A stretch of DNA of 64,000 nucleotides, taken from assembly GCA_964499285.1 (NCBI GenBank), contig CAZCLA010000001.1, positions 117,406-181,405 on the forward strand, in the 5' to 3' direction. The DNA comes from JAGFIY01 sp964499285 (GTDB taxonomy: Bacteria; Bacteroidota; Ignavibacteria; Ignavibacteriales; Melioribacteraceae). The stretch's first letter is position 1, and the number at the start of each line of letters is the position of its first letter. Both the position numbers and the translations under genes were made by a program. The notes under the pieces are model-generated. The model made no database searches. It saw only the letters and a program-made list of their open reading frames with translations, and had not been told where the DNA came from. Positions 1 to 10,600 of this stretch are shown in pieces.

Positions 1-763
1 CAGTTTCAATAACCTCGGAGTGTGAGAGTTTCTGATTTAAAATTCCCGCTGCCATATTTGTTATACAAGAAATCGATGCGACATTAATTCCATGCACACC
101 CGCAAAGATAGCTTCGTGAACAGTAGACATTCCAACTGCATCATTGCCTAGTTGTTCGTACATTCTAATTTCTGCTGGAGTTTCATACATCGGCCCTTTG
201 TTGATCCAGTAGACTCCTTCTTTCAATTCAATATCTTCCTTTTCAGCGGCTGTTTTAATCTTTTTGTTGAAACTTATTGAAGGAATATTTAGTGAAAAAA
301 TTTTCTGTTCTAACGTCGGGGCTTCGAATATTTCTGTTAATTCTCTCCATATTTTGAAAGAGTTAAATGATTCGGCAAGCATAAGATCACCGGGATTAAA
401 AGTTTTGTTAATTCCGCCGGCTGCATTCGTTAAAAGCAAATTGGGGGAATTGAGCATGTGAGAAATAAATGCAGGAAGAATACACTCGGATAATTTGTAT
501 CCTTCATAAAAATGAATTCTTCCTTGAAACAATAAAATTTTCTTGTTATAAAGTTCTGCCAGATGAATGTAGCCTTCATGTCCGCTGACCGTTGATTTGG
601 GATAATCCGGCAATTCTGACGTAGGAATAGAGATTTTAAGGTCGACTCCGTTCGCAAACTCACCTAATCCGCTTCCAAGTACTATGGCTAAATCCGGTGA
701 GACAGTAATTTTACTCCTAAGTTGTTCAATAAGATTTTTGTATTTATAATTTAAGTCGATCAT
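1..763 (-). CDS. punA: Purine nucleoside phosphorylase (3' end beyond window)
   Basis: Phosphorolysis of purine nucleosides to free base and ribose-1-phosphate. The frame is open from the ATG at 763-761 to the window edge, about 254 residues, so the C-terminal part is missing. Visible motifs are the phosphate-binding GSGLG near residue 25, the SGHEG stretch near residue 50, TNAAGG near residue 105, GPMYETPAEIRM near residue 180 and the ribose/phosphate-site GMSTVHEA near residue 205. These fit the trimeric PNP I family. The start overlaps the stop of the upstream transporter gene by one base (TAATG), so the two are almost certainly translationally coupled. It is the last visible gene of a five-gene nucleoside-salvage operon. 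Family assignment is firm. Guanosine/inosine specificity is inferred from the family. Confidence 0.93.
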   Translation of the reverse strand, partial: MIDLNYKYKNLIEQLRSKITVSPDLAIVLGSGLGEFANGVDLKISIPTSELPDYPKSTVSGHEGYIHLAELYNKKILLFQGRIHFYEGYKLSECILPAFISHMLNSPNLLLTNAAGGINKTFNPGDLMLAESFNSFKIWRELTEIFEAPTLEQKIFSLNIPSISFNKKIKTAAEKEDIELKEGVYWINKGPMYETPAEIRMYEQLGNDAVGMSTVHEAIFAGVHGINVASISCITNMAAGILNQKLSHSEVIET

Positions 764-2115
764 TAAAAGAGAATTCCTGCAAGAGTTGCTGTCATAAGAG
801 TTGCTAATGATCCACCGATAACTGCTTTAATACCAAGCTTTGCCAAATCTGGTCTTCGCTCGGGAGCAAGAGGAGAAATGCCTCCGATTTGAATCGCAAT
901 CGAACTGAAATTAGCAAAACCACATAGTGCATATGTTGCCATTAAAATTGCTTTCTCGTTGAACAATTCCTTTGTTTCTATCATTTGACCCAAATTAAGA
1001 TAGGCAACAAATTCATTGAGGACAATCTTCGTACCGAAAAGACTTCCGAATTCCATTGCAGCTTCCCAAGGTACGCCAATTCCGAATGCTAAAAATTGAA
1101 GTACTAATCCGAATATAAGTTCAAGGCTCAGCGGTTTGCCGAAGGTGCCGATCATATAATCATTGATGCTGAAAAACATTCCAAGTTCTTGTAGAACATA
1201 GTTTATCAAGGCGATCAATGCAATAAAAGCAATCAGCATTGCGCCCACGTTTAATGCTAGTTTAAGACCTTCACCTGCACCACCGGCAGCTGATTCAATT
1301 ACATTTGAATAAGATTTTTCAACATTAATTTTTACCGTTCCTTTTGTTTCCGGTTCATTCGTTTCTGGAAATATAATTTTGGAAATTACTAATGCCGCAG
1401 GAGCAGCCATAACACTTGCTCCAAGCAGATGAGTAGCAAAAGTCAGTTGTGCTTCAACCAAAGGAACACCCATTGATTCAGCCATAGAATTGCCGAGAAT
1501 TTGAATATATGCAGCCATCACGCCGCCTGCAATGGTTGCCATCCCACCGGTCATAATTGTTAGAAGTTCGCTCTTAGTCATTCCCTTTAGAAAAGGTTTA
1601 ATCATCAATGGAGCTTCAGTTTGCCCAACAAATATATTTGCCGTGCAAGACAAAGATTCTGCACCGCTCGTTCCCATGAACTTTGCCATTATCCATGCCA
1701 TTCCCTGTACAACTTTCTGCATAACACCAAGATGATAAAGAATTGCCATTAAACTGGCAAAGAATATAATTGTCGGAAGTACTTGGAACGCAAAAAATGA
1801 GCCGAGACTATCGGGGTGCCCCGGATTTTGTGCAAGTGATCCGAATACAAAAGCGGCTCCTTCTGTGGTAAAGTTTAATATTAATACAAAGAAACTGCTT
1901 ATCCAACTGAAGAAAAGTTTTGGCCAGCCTAAAGGAGTAAAAAATGAACTTAAATCATCTCCTTTGATGATCAGGATTGCAAAGATAATCTGTAGTATTA
2001 ATCCGTTGCGAACAAGTTTCCAATTTACCTTTGAGCGATTGTTTGATAGAAGGAAGGCAATACCCAATAGGAGAATTATTCCGCCTAAACCTCGAAGTAA
2101 ACCGACAAGATCCAT
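763..2115 (-). CDS. nupC: NupC-type concentrative nucleoside transporter
   Basis: A 450-residue integral membrane protein of the concentrative nucleoside transporter (CNT) family, which imports nucleosides with Na+ or H+. Numerous hydrophobic segments are visible. Family signatures include the GQTEAPLMIKP stretch around residues 165-175 (the helical-hairpin substrate site), the MTGGMATIAGGVMAAYI block near 190-205, and the C-terminal ALCGFANFSSIAIQIGGISPLAPERR block near 395-420. Length is slightly above the usual 400 or so. It starts 9 bases after the thymidine kinase stop, with AGGA just upstream, and shares one base with the purine nucleoside phosphorylase start. Neighbouring cytidine deaminase, thymidine kinase and phosphorylase indicate that imported nucleosides are salvaged directly. 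Substrate range (purine versus pyrimidine) cannot be read from the sequence. Confidence 0.93.
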   Translation of the reverse strand: MDLVGLLRGLGGIILLLGIAFLLSNNRSKVNWKLVRNGLILQIIFAILIIKGDDLSSFFTPLGWPKLFFSWISSFFVLILNFTTEGAAFVFGSLAQNPGHPDSLGSFFAFQVLPTIIFFASLMAILYHLGVMQKVVQGMAWIMAKFMGTSGAESLSCTANIFVGQTEAPLMIKPFLKGMTKSELLTIMTGGMATIAGGVMAAYIQILGNSMAESMGVPLVEAQLTFATHLLGASVMAAPAALVISKIIFPETNEPETKGTVKINVEKSYSNVIESAAGGAGEGLKLALNVGAMLIAFIALIALINYVLQELGMFFSINDYMIGTFGKPLSLELIFGLVLQFLAFGIGVPWEAAMEFGSLFGTKIVLNEFVAYLNLGQMIETKELFNEKAILMATYALCGFANFSSIAIQIGGISPLAPERRPDLAKLGIKAVIGGSLATLMTATLAGILF

Positions 2116-2124
2116 AAATAAATC

Positions 2125-2703
2125 CTATTTTTCTGAAGGAATATAATGACACTTTCTGCATCTTGCTTCATAACTATCAGAAGCGCCGATTAGTACTCTT
2201 TCACTGCTTGCAATTTTTCTTTGAGTTTTATCAGCCGGATTTCCGCATACGACACAGATTGCTAGTGTCTTTGTTATATATTCTGCAATTGCAAGTAATT
2301 CCGGCATTGGTGAAAAGGGTTTGCCGGTATAATCTTGATCTAAACCGGCAATAATTACCCTCTTTCCATTATTAGCAAGTTCGTTTACAATATCGATAAG
2401 TTTTTCATCAAAGAACTGTGCTTCGTCGATTCCGACTACTTGAGCATCGTCGCTGTTTTCAAAAATTTCTTGCGATGTTTTTACTCTTTTACTGGGAAGA
2501 GTCTGTTCGCTGTGCGAAACAATTTTATCTTCGGAATAACGCAAGTCAATATCTGGTTTGAAAATTACTACTTTCTGCTTGGCTATTTCAGCTCTGCGAA
2601 GCCTTCTGATTAGTTCTTCGGTTTTACCGCTGAACATACACCCGGCAATAACTTCAATCCAGCCAGTACTTTTAGGAGTATCGTGGGGTACAAACTGATT
2701 CAT
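2125..2703 (-). CDS. tdk: Thymidine kinase (type II)
   Basis: ATP-dependent phosphorylation of thymidine (and deoxyuridine) for pyrimidine salvage; cytosolic. The 192 residues match the usual length. The Walker A loop is GCMFSGKTEE near residues 21-30, the Walker B/magnesium motif is VVGIDEAQFFD near 88-98, and a zinc-binding set of four cysteines lies in CVVC (about residues 150-153) and CRKC (about 182-185). The lasso region contains YEARC. The start ATG overlaps the cytidine deaminase stop by four bases (ATGA), typical of translational coupling. An upstream in-frame start is unlikely because the four-base overlap fixes this one. Confidence 0.96.
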   Translation of the reverse strand: MNQFVPHDTPKSTGWIEVIAGCMFSGKTEELIRRLRRAEIAKQKVVIFKPDIDLRYSEDKIVSHSEQTLPSKRVKTSQEIFENSDDAQVVGIDEAQFFDEKLIDIVNELANNGKRVIIAGLDQDYTGKPFSPMPELLAIAEYITKTLAICVVCGNPADKTQRKIASSERVLIGASDSYEARCRKCHYIPSEK

Positions 2704-3098
2704 TTGTTAAGGTAATCTCCATTGAATGAAAAAGGAATGAGCTCGGATAATTTTAGTACTTTACGTTCGTTGTTAGAATTGTTTAGGACTACTTCAAGAT
2801 CAGGTCCGCAAAAATCTAGTAATACTTGTCTGCATGCTCCGCAAGGCGGACAGTAATCACTTGAGCTGCTTACAACTGCGATTGATTTAAACTCTTTTTC
2901 TCCTTCAAGCAGGGCAGTAAAAAGAGCAGTTCTTTCGGCACAAATGGTTAATGAGTAGGATGAAGATTCAATATTAGCTCCTTTATAAATTTTTCCGTCT
3001 TTTGTTTCGAGTGCAGCTCCTACTTTAAAATTTGAGTAAGGGGAAATCGATTTGGCTGTTGCTTCAAGCGCTAGTTTTAGTAGGTTTTCATGATCCAT
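2700..3098 (-). CDS. cdd: Cytidine deaminase
   Basis: Converts cytidine and deoxycytidine to uridine and deoxyuridine. At 132 residues it is the short homotetrameric type. The catalytic zinc site is present: CAERTAL supplies the first cysteine and the proton-shuttling glutamate (near residues 53-55), and PCGACRQ near residues 84-90 supplies the other two cysteines. The N-terminal substrate loop SPYSNFKVGAAL is also intact. The start ATG follows a GAGAGAG purine tract. It lies 45 bases downstream of the glycosyltransferase gene and overlaps thymidine kinase by four bases, placing it in the nucleoside-salvage operon. Confidence 0.96.
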   Translation of the reverse strand: MDHENLLKLALEATAKSISPYSNFKVGAALETKDGKIYKGANIESSSYSLTICAERTALFTALLEGEKEFKSIAVVSSSSDYCPPCGACRQVLLDFCGPDLEVVLNNSNNERKVLKLSELIPFSFNGDYLNK

Positions 3099-3143
3099 AA
3101 CTCTCTCTCATAAATTACAACGCAAGATAGTGATACAAAAATG

Positions 3144-4166
3144 TTATTTCCATCTATTTTTGAAACTAAATGAACGGAAAAAAGTTACTATCAACAGACA
3201 TTCATATAGAATCTGAAAGAATGGTATCACAAAAGTACTGAATTTATAGTCGAATTTGTATTCTAATGATTTAGCTGTAACCGTGTCAAAAATGATTTTA
3301 AGCAAAAAGGGTAATAGAAACAGCATGTTAAATGGTGCAAATATTATCGAGAAAAGGAAAATTAAATTCAGAATATGCCATTTTGCCAATAACACTTTAT
3401 GAATTAATAAATACTTATGCGACGTAGAAACATGTCTTGCCTTCTGATTTAAAAACTGTTTAAAAGATTTAGCAGAAACTGTCTTAACCGCAGCATCCTT
3501 CTCGGTGATGAACTTTATTCTAACTTTGTGAACAGTCGCTTCGCGGAGAAAAAGATCATCGTCGCCGCTTAGTGTTTCGTTAAATTTTTCAAAACCGCCC
3601 AAATTTATCAATGTTTGCTTTCGGTAACCCATATTTCTTGCAGCTCCGGAATGTGGCAAACCAATCTTGGCGAACGCATTCACCAAAAGTTGTGTTCTCA
3701 GATTTTCATAGCAGATAAATCTATTCAGTATTCCTGAAGTCTGTAATACCGGAGCCGGACCAAAAATCAGTTCATACCCTGTAGAAAAATATGCTGCAAA
3801 AATATTTAACCATTCTTTAGGAACAATGCAGTCAGCATCCGTCTGTAAAATGAAATCAAATTTTGATTGTTTAATTCCGATATCGAGAGCTCCTTTTTTC
3901 CCATTTATGGTTTTGTTTCTTGCATTTATCAAATGGAAATTGTATTTACCTTCTATAAAATTTTTAATTAAACCAGATGAATTGTCATCTGAATTATCAT
4001 CGATGAAAATCAGTTCAAAATGATCTGAGGGAAAATCGATATTTTGCAGAGATTCAAACAAACGGGCAAGATTGTATTCTTCATTTTTTACCGGTATTAA
4101 AATAGAAATTTTTATTTCATATTTCGGAATCACGGAATTAACCGCATTATTTGTAGTTTTAACCAA
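3144..4166 (-). CDS. Family 2 glycosyltransferase, membrane-anchored
   Basis: A 340-residue processive-type GT-2 enzyme. The GT-A domain begins ISILIPVKNEE near residue 21, with the nucleotide-binding FIDDNSDDNS near 55, the DxD-like DADC near 112, the acceptor-site GDDD near 205 and a QKARH motif near 240 that corresponds to the QxxRW motif of cellulose/hyaluronan synthase relatives. At least two hydrophobic segments follow (about 262-300 and 320-335), so it sits in the membrane with its catalytic domain in the cytoplasm. The sugar donor and product are unknown. It is the first gene of the minus-strand operon, 45 bases before cytidine deaminase. A functional link to nucleoside salvage is not obvious and co-transcription may be incidental. 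Confidence 0.88.
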   Translation of the reverse strand: MVKTTNNAVNSVIPKYEIKISILIPVKNEEYNLARLFESLQNIDFPSDHFELIFIDDNSDDNSSGLIKNFIEGKYNFHLINARNKTINGKKGALDIGIKQSKFDFILQTDADCIVPKEWLNIFAAYFSTGYELIFGPAPVLQTSGILNRFICYENLRTQLLVNAFAKIGLPHSGAARNMGYRKQTLINLGGFEKFNETLSGDDDLFLREATVHKVRIKFITEKDAAVKTVSAKSFKQFLNQKARHVSTSHKYLLIHKVLLAKWHILNLIFLFSIIFAPFNMLFLLPFLLKIIFDTVTAKSLEYKFDYKFSTFVIPFFQILYECLLIVTFFRSFSFKNRWK

Positions 4167-4271
4167 CTTAACTTATTCCCTACAGTATGCTTTGAATATA
4201 AATCAGTAACAAATGTTAAAATAAGCAATTTTATAAATAATTTATTCATTATAACAAACGGAACATAAGTT

Positions 4272-7200
4272 ATGAAACTTTTACTAAAATTCTTTCCGGC
4301 TTTTGCGCTGATAGTACTTTTAAATTGCCAAATTATTGCTCAGGTTAGCGAGGGTGGAACTCCTTATAGTTTCCAAAGATCGATTGAAAAAACCGCGCCG
4401 AGCATTCAAATGCCTGATGTTGATGTTGAAGCTTATCTTTTGGAAGATGAGATTGATGCCCAAACAAAAAATATACCTTTCAGATTTGGGGCTCCTCACG
4501 ATGTTGAGTTAACCCTCAAGAACGCCGGCGAGTGGATTTCTCTTCCGAATGGAGATAGACTTTGGAGATTGAGAATTTATTCTCCCGGTGCGTACACATT
4601 AAATCTTTTATACAACGATTTCTGGTTACCAGAAGGCGCAAAATTATTTCTGTACAATGATGACAGGAGTGATGTTATTGGTGCATTCACTCAAAAAAAT
4701 AATAAAGAACATGGTGAATTTGCAACCGGATTAACCAGAGGTGATGCAGTGACCTTAGAATACTATGAACCGCTCAACGTTGACTATTCCGGAATTATTA
4801 GTATTTCAAGGGTGGTACACGGTTACCGAGATCTGTTGAATACATTCGATGTTGAAGGATTTGGAAGTTCTGGATCATGCAACAATAACGTCAACTGTCC
4901 GGAGGGTGCCAACTGGCAGGATACGAAACGCTCCATAGCAATGGTTCTTCTAGGCAGTGGTACAAGATGGTGCTCAGGATCGCTTATTAACAATACAAAT
5001 GTGGATATGGATCCATTGTTTCTTACAGCTAATCACTGTCTTGGTTCAAGTAATACTTGGCTTTTTATGTTCAACTATGAAAGTCCGACTTGTGCTAACA
5101 TTGATGGTCCAACTAACTTTACTGTTCAAGGTTCTACACTTCTTGCGAGCAATGCAGACAGTGATTTTGGTTTAGTAAGAATTACTGAAGAAATTCCCGA
5201 TAGCTTTCAAGTGCATTGGGCTGGTTGGGATAGGAGAGATATTGCTGCAGATTCTGTCGTTGCAATTCATCACCCGTCCGGAGATATTAAAAAAATTAGC
5301 TTCGAATGGGATCCGGTTGTTTCAGATCAATACTTGGGAACTTCAGGTGTTCCGAATTCTCACTGGTGGGTAACTTCTTGGGATGATGGTACTACAGAAC
5401 CGGGATCCTCAGGTTCACCGATATTCAATTACAATCATCAGATTGTAGGGCAGCTGCACGGAGGCTATGCATCTTGTACCGATCTGCGCGGCGACTGGTA
5501 TGGCAAAGTATCTATGTCCTGGGATAGAGGTGCAACGCCATCGACCAGACTGAAGGATTGGTTAGACCCCGGTAATACTGGTGCATTATTCTTGGATGGA
5601 TGGGATCCGACTGTTGGTGATCCCGATGCTGTTCCGCCAACGACTATTTCCGACCTTTCAATAAGTGATGTAACTTCAAACAGTATGACTATCACTTGGA
5701 CTGCTCCTCTCGATACATCATATCAAGGGACTATGGAATACTACATTAAGTATTCCGAATCGCCAATTAATGATGGCAACTTTGATGCTGCGATGGATAT
5801 CCCTTTCTCTGCTCCAAAAGATGCCGGTGAAACTGAAATGTTGACGGTAGAGGACTTAGATTTTTCAAATGATTACTATTTCGCAATTAAATCACGAGAT
5901 TTTTGGGATAATGTCTCAGAAATTTCTAATGTGCCTACTGAGACAACCTGGGGAATCCCAGAAGCTGAAGTAGATCCAACATCATTAACATTCACAGTTC
6001 CAGCAGGTTCTAGTTGGGTATCGAATGTAAATCTTGCTAATACATCAGCGCATAATTCTACTCTAGATTATCTTATATCTGTAGAAAACATAACATTGCC
6101 AACCGGTGCGGTTTCCTTGAGATTAAAACCGGTTGAAACCAATAATTTAATTGAAGCATCAGGAGCAAAGGGTGATGATTTCTATGGTTTTGGTCAGTTA
6201 ATTGAAGGTGCAGGCGGTCCGGATGATTTTGGGTATCAATGGATTGACAGTGACGATCCTAACGGTCCAGCTTTTGTCTGGAATGATATATCTGCTACCG
6301 GGACTCAAATCTCCTTTACCGGCGGCGATGATGATGGATACAGTTCATCGCTCAATCTTGGATTTAATTTCGAGTTTTATGAAAATACGTATAGTTCAAT
6401 ATCTGTTTCAACTAACGGTATTGTAAGTTTTACACCTTTAACAACCAGCTACAGACTAAACAATACAATACCCAATACAGGAGTTCCGAATGATTTTATT
6501 GCTGCCTTCTGGGATGATCTTGATGGTGATGATCAAGGTAGCGTTTATTACAAGGCTGATCCGGATAAATTTACTGTGCAGTTTACCAATTGGAAAAAAT
6601 GGGTTTCTTCAGGTTCGACAGGTGACTATAATTTCCAGATTGTTATTCATTCTAACGGAAAAATTCTTTTGTATTATGACGATATGACAGGCACTCTCAA
6701 TGAGGCTACAGTGGGTATCGAGAATTCAACCGGAACAGATGGTTTGCAGATTTCACATAATGCAAACTATCCATCAAGCAATCAGTTTGCTGTACAGATT
6801 TGGGTCAAACCCGATTGGATTTCAACCGAAGCGGGTTCGGGAACAATTTATAACGGGAACTCCGTAGATGTGGAATTGGCTTTCGTAACGGAAGATTTAA
6901 TTGACGGTGTTTATGAGGCGGATTTGGTTTTTACCACAAACATTCCGGATAAAAACCAAATTAGTGTCCCGGTTTTGCTAACGATAGATGGCGTAGTACC
7001 GGTTGAATTGACAGCCTTCGGTGCAGAACAAAATAAAGATGAAGTAAGATTGCATTGGACAACCGCCACTGAAACCAACAACCGTGGATTTGAAGTTGAA
7101 AGAAAAACTTCTGCTAAAAATGAATGGAAAGTTATTTCATTTGTTCAAGGTATGGGAACTAAGGCGTCAAGCACAGATTATATGTTTGAAGATAAATCGG

Positions 7201-7577
7201 TTAACGGCATTACAAATGTATCTTATAGATTGAAGCAAATCGATTTCGATGGAACATTCAGTTATTCGAATATTGTTGAACTTGAATTAACTCCGGCTAA
7301 TTTTTCTTTGATGCAGAATTATCCGAATCCTTTCAACCCATCCACTAAAATTGAATTCACGATTCCAGCTGCGAGCGAAGTTATTCTTAAGGTTTATGAT
7401 GTGCTCGGAAGAAATGTTGCAACCTTGGTAAACCAAACGCTTGAGCCCGGTTATTACGAGCAAAATTGGAATGCTGAAAGTTTGTCTTCAGGTTTGTATA
7501 TTTATATGTTGGAAGCGAATCCTGTTGATGGATCCGGTGGATTCAGAGACTTGAAGAAAATGGTTCTTATAAAGTAA
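4272..7577 (+). CDS. Secreted trypsin-like serine endopeptidase with T9SS sorting domain
   Basis: A 1101-residue exported protease. There is a signal peptide (residues 1-23, ending before QVSEGG). A propeptide-like region follows to about 205. The chymotrypsin-fold catalytic domain shows His255 in TANHCLG, Asp298 in DSDFGLV and Ser380 in GSSGSP. This arrangement, with CxSGSLIN around residue 235, resembles lysyl endopeptidases of the S1 family. A fibronectin type III domain spans about 455-555, and a beta-sandwich beginning YGFGQLIEG lies near 635-850. The linker beginning VPVELTAF near 912 is also found in the next two genes. The C-terminus is a T9SS sorting domain (NYPNPFNPSTK near 1016 to the end), so the protein should cross the outer membrane by T9SS. 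First of three consecutive T9SS peptidases. Specificity is not readable. Confidence 0.92.
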   Translation: MKLLLKFFPAFALIVLLNCQIIAQVSEGGTPYSFQRSIEKTAPSIQMPDVDVEAYLLEDEIDAQTKNIPFRFGAPHDVELTLKNAGEWISLPNGDRLWRLRIYSPGAYTLNLLYNDFWLPEGAKLFLYNDDRSDVIGAFTQKNNKEHGEFATGLTRGDAVTLEYYEPLNVDYSGIISISRVVHGYRDLLNTFDVEGFGSSGSCNNNVNCPEGANWQDTKRSIAMVLLGSGTRWCSGSLINNTNVDMDPLFLTANHCLGSSNTWLFMFNYESPTCANIDGPTNFTVQGSTLLASNADSDFGLVRITEEIPDSFQVHWAGWDRRDIAADSVVAIHHPSGDIKKISFEWDPVVSDQYLGTSGVPNSHWWVTSWDDGTTEPGSSGSPIFNYNHQIVGQLHGGYASCTDLRGDWYGKVSMSWDRGATPSTRLKDWLDPGNTGALFLDGWDPTVGDPDAVPPTTISDLSISDVTSNSMTITWTAPLDTSYQGTMEYYIKYSESPINDGNFDAAMDIPFSAPKDAGETEMLTVEDLDFSNDYYFAIKSRDFWDNVSEISNVPTETTWGIPEAEVDPTSLTFTVPAGSSWVSNVNLANTSAHNSTLDYLISVENITLPTGAVSLRLKPVETNNLIEASGAKGDDFYGFGQLIEGAGGPDDFGYQWIDSDDPNGPAFVWNDISATGTQISFTGGDDDGYSSSLNLGFNFEFYENTYSSISVSTNGIVSFTPLTTSYRLNNTIPNTGVPNDFIAAFWDDLDGDDQGSVYYKADPDKFTVQFTNWKKWVSSGSTGDYNFQIVIHSNGKILLYYDDMTGTLNEATVGIENSTGTDGLQISHNANYPSSNQFAVQIWVKPDWISTEAGSGTIYNGNSVDVELAFVTEDLIDGVYEADLVFTTNIPDKNQISVPVLLTIDGVVPVELTAFGAEQNKDEVRLHWTTATETNNRGFEVERKTSAKNEWKVISFVQGMGTKASSTDYMFEDKSVNGITNVSYRLKQIDFDGTFSYSNIVELELTPANFSLMQNYPNPFNPSTKIEFTIPAASEVILKVYDVLGRNVATLVNQTLEPGYYEQNWNAESLSSGLYIYMLEANPVDGSGGFRDLKKMVLIK

Positions 7578-7582
7578 TTTTT

Positions 7583-7613
7583 GAAAGGGTGATTTGATCA
7601 CCCTTTCTTTTGT
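7583..7613 (+). terminator. Rho-independent terminator after the serine protease gene
   Basis: An 11-bp perfect stem (7583-7593 GAAAGGGTGAT and 7597-7607 ATCACCCTTTC) with a three-base loop, followed by TTTTGTT. It begins six bases after the stop codon, so the first peptidase gene is probably a separate transcription unit from the C25 gene. Confidence 0.85.
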
Positions 7614-7659
7614 TAATATAAAGGATATTAATACCTTATTATAATAAAACGGAATCGTT

Positions 7660-10600
7660 ATGAAATCAATTATCATTAGAACTTTTATTTTAGTTACAGT
7701 TTCAGCCGCTTTTGCTTTTGGTCAAACTAATATTGATGGATTGCAAATCGAACAAAGGAATAACGTTTACAAATTCATTGTTGAAGTTCCTTTTTCTCAG
7801 ACTGATTTGGTGACGGTGGAAGATGAAAATTTTTTATTGTTCTCAGTTGATGGTTATGGTATTAAATCTGAAATCGGATTGCCGCAATTACCGCAGTTAA
7901 CATTCAATTTTATTATTGATAAAAACGAGTTCCCAAAAGTATTAACGATTTTAGAAAAATCATTATCNNNNNNNNNNNNNNNNNNNNNNNNNNNNNNNNN
8001 NNNNNNNNNNNNNNNNNNNNNNNNNNNNNNNNNNNNNNNNNNNNNNNNNNNNNNNNNNNNNNNNNNNACTGCAATTAAATCATACATTCAAAATCTTTAT
8101 GATAACCTCGCCACACGACCTGCATATTTACTTTTAGTTGGTGATGTGGGAGATATTCCCGGATGGACAGGCGATGGAGCCGGTTCGCCCAACACTGATT
8201 TGCATTACGCTATGCTGGATGGTAATGATTATTACGCTGATTTATCGATCGGACGTTTCTCGGTTACTAATTCCACTCAGCTTGAAAATATAATCACCAA
8301 AACAATTTTTATGGAAAATAATATTGGCTCTCTCGAAAAGAATAATGTTTTTATGGCATCAACTGATAATTCATATATAACCGAGGGAACTCATAATTAT
8401 GTCATAGATAATTATTTTGTGCCGGATGGATATGATAATCTTAAATTATATACAGATACTTACAATGCAACTACGCAACAACTGATTGATGCATTAAATG
8501 ATAATAAAATCTTCGCAATTTACTCCGGGCATGGAGGTACAACTAGCTGGGCAGATGGACCTCCTCTCAGTCAATCGCAAGTGAATGGTTTGACAAACAC
8601 GGTTTTCCCATTTGTTTATTCATTTGCATGTATTACAGGTCAGTACGAATATGCAGAATGTTTTGGTGAAACTTGGATCAGAACGGATAATGGTGGATCT
8701 GCTTTCTATGGTTCATCAGTTAATTCTTATTGGGATGAAGATGATGTGTTGGAAAGAAAAATATTTGAAGCAATGTTTGTTGATGAAGTAACTCAAATTA
8801 CTCCTATGTTTGACCTAGGTAAAATTTATCTGGTTAATCATTTCGGGAGTATGACATCGACTATGATAAGATATCTTGAAATGTACAACTTAATGGGTGA
8901 TCCCTCACTCGATACGAAAAAAGCACTTCCGATTATTGCACATAATCCGCTCTCCAATACAGAAGATTTGGATGGACCATATAGAGTAGAAGCAGAAATT
9001 ACTCCTACTGCCGAACTTTTAGATGAGGACGAAATTAAACTTTTTTATGGAAGAAATAGCAACCCAACTACTTCAGTTCTGATGACGAGAGTACCTGATA
9101 AAAACGGTGTTTATTTTGCTGAAATTCCGGGTAACGCTAATACTGCAACATATAACTACTATATTTCGGCAGCTGACATTGCCGGGAACTATTCATATTC
9201 TCCTGGGGGAGCACCGGCTCAGTATCATTCATTTACTGCAGCAATCGATATCACAAATCCGGTTATCAATCATACACCTATTGAAAATATTGCTTATGTC
9301 TATTGGGCTCCTGATGTAACTGCGGAAGTGACAGATAACCTCGGAATAAGTTCTGTCAAGGTGTTCTATAAAGTGAATGATGGATCGGTAGAAAGTTTTG
9401 ATCTTATAAATCAGGGCGGAGATATTTATTCTTCCGAATTTCCAATCGATATTGGTGAGTTGAACATCGGTGATGAAATAAATTATTACATCGAAGCGGA
9501 GGATGCAGCAATAAACACGAATTCTTCCAAGCTTCCCACGACAGGCTTCTTCAATTTTGAAATAGTGGATGTTGCCGGATTTATTCTTGTGATTGATGAT
9601 ACTCCAGCGAAAGGCGTTCTGATAAATGATGAAAAGGGTACGTTCGTTGTTGAAGAAGATTCTAAATCAGCAGACGAAATTCAAACATTTTTGTTCTCAA
9701 AAAATTATGCGGTTGATCTCGAAACAATATCAACAACGAATCCGACAAATTGGAGTGACTATGATTTAATTATAATTCTATCTGGCAACAATTCAAATCC
9801 CGTTGATAATTCGACTTTCAGACAAGCGGTTGTGAACTTTGTTGATGACGGCGGAAAACTTCTTATCGAAGGCGGTGAAACCGGTTATGATTACCGCGAT
9901 ACGAAAGATCAATCGTTCAGAGATAATGTACTAAATATCACCGGTTGGATCACGGATAATGCGGGCAATTTGCATATAAATCATTCAGATCATCTTCTAT
10001 CCATAGAGCCAAACAGTATGGATTCAATACTTCCGATGAATCCAAGTTATAATTATTTTGATAGAGATGCAGTTGTATGCAATGAAAATGCAGAATGTGT
10101 TTTTGATTGGACAAACGAAGTCGGTGATCCCGGAGTTATAGTGGTTGATAAATATGAAAATAATAATCCTTATTCTCATATAATTTATTTTGCTTTCAAT
10201 CTTCTTGCTTTAACTTCAACAGATGATTGGCAGTGTTTGCTGGAAAATTCAATTTGCTATTTAATGAATGAGGGAATTGTTCCGGTTGAACTCACAAGTT
10301 TTAACGCTTTGTTTCTAGAAAACTCCGTAAAATTAAATTGGTCTACTGCTTCTGAAACAAATAGTATGGGATTTGAGATTGAAAGAAAATCTGATATGTC
10401 TTGGGAGAGAATTGGATTTATTAAAGGATCAGGAACAAAGTTAATGCCGACCAATTATCAATTCATTGATAAACTAATTAACATTAAGACCACAAAAGTA
10501 TATTATAGAATTAAACAAATTGATAATGACGGTTCGTTCACTTATAGTGATGAAGTTGAGGTAGATCTAATTCCGCTTAATTACTCTCTTGAACAGAATT

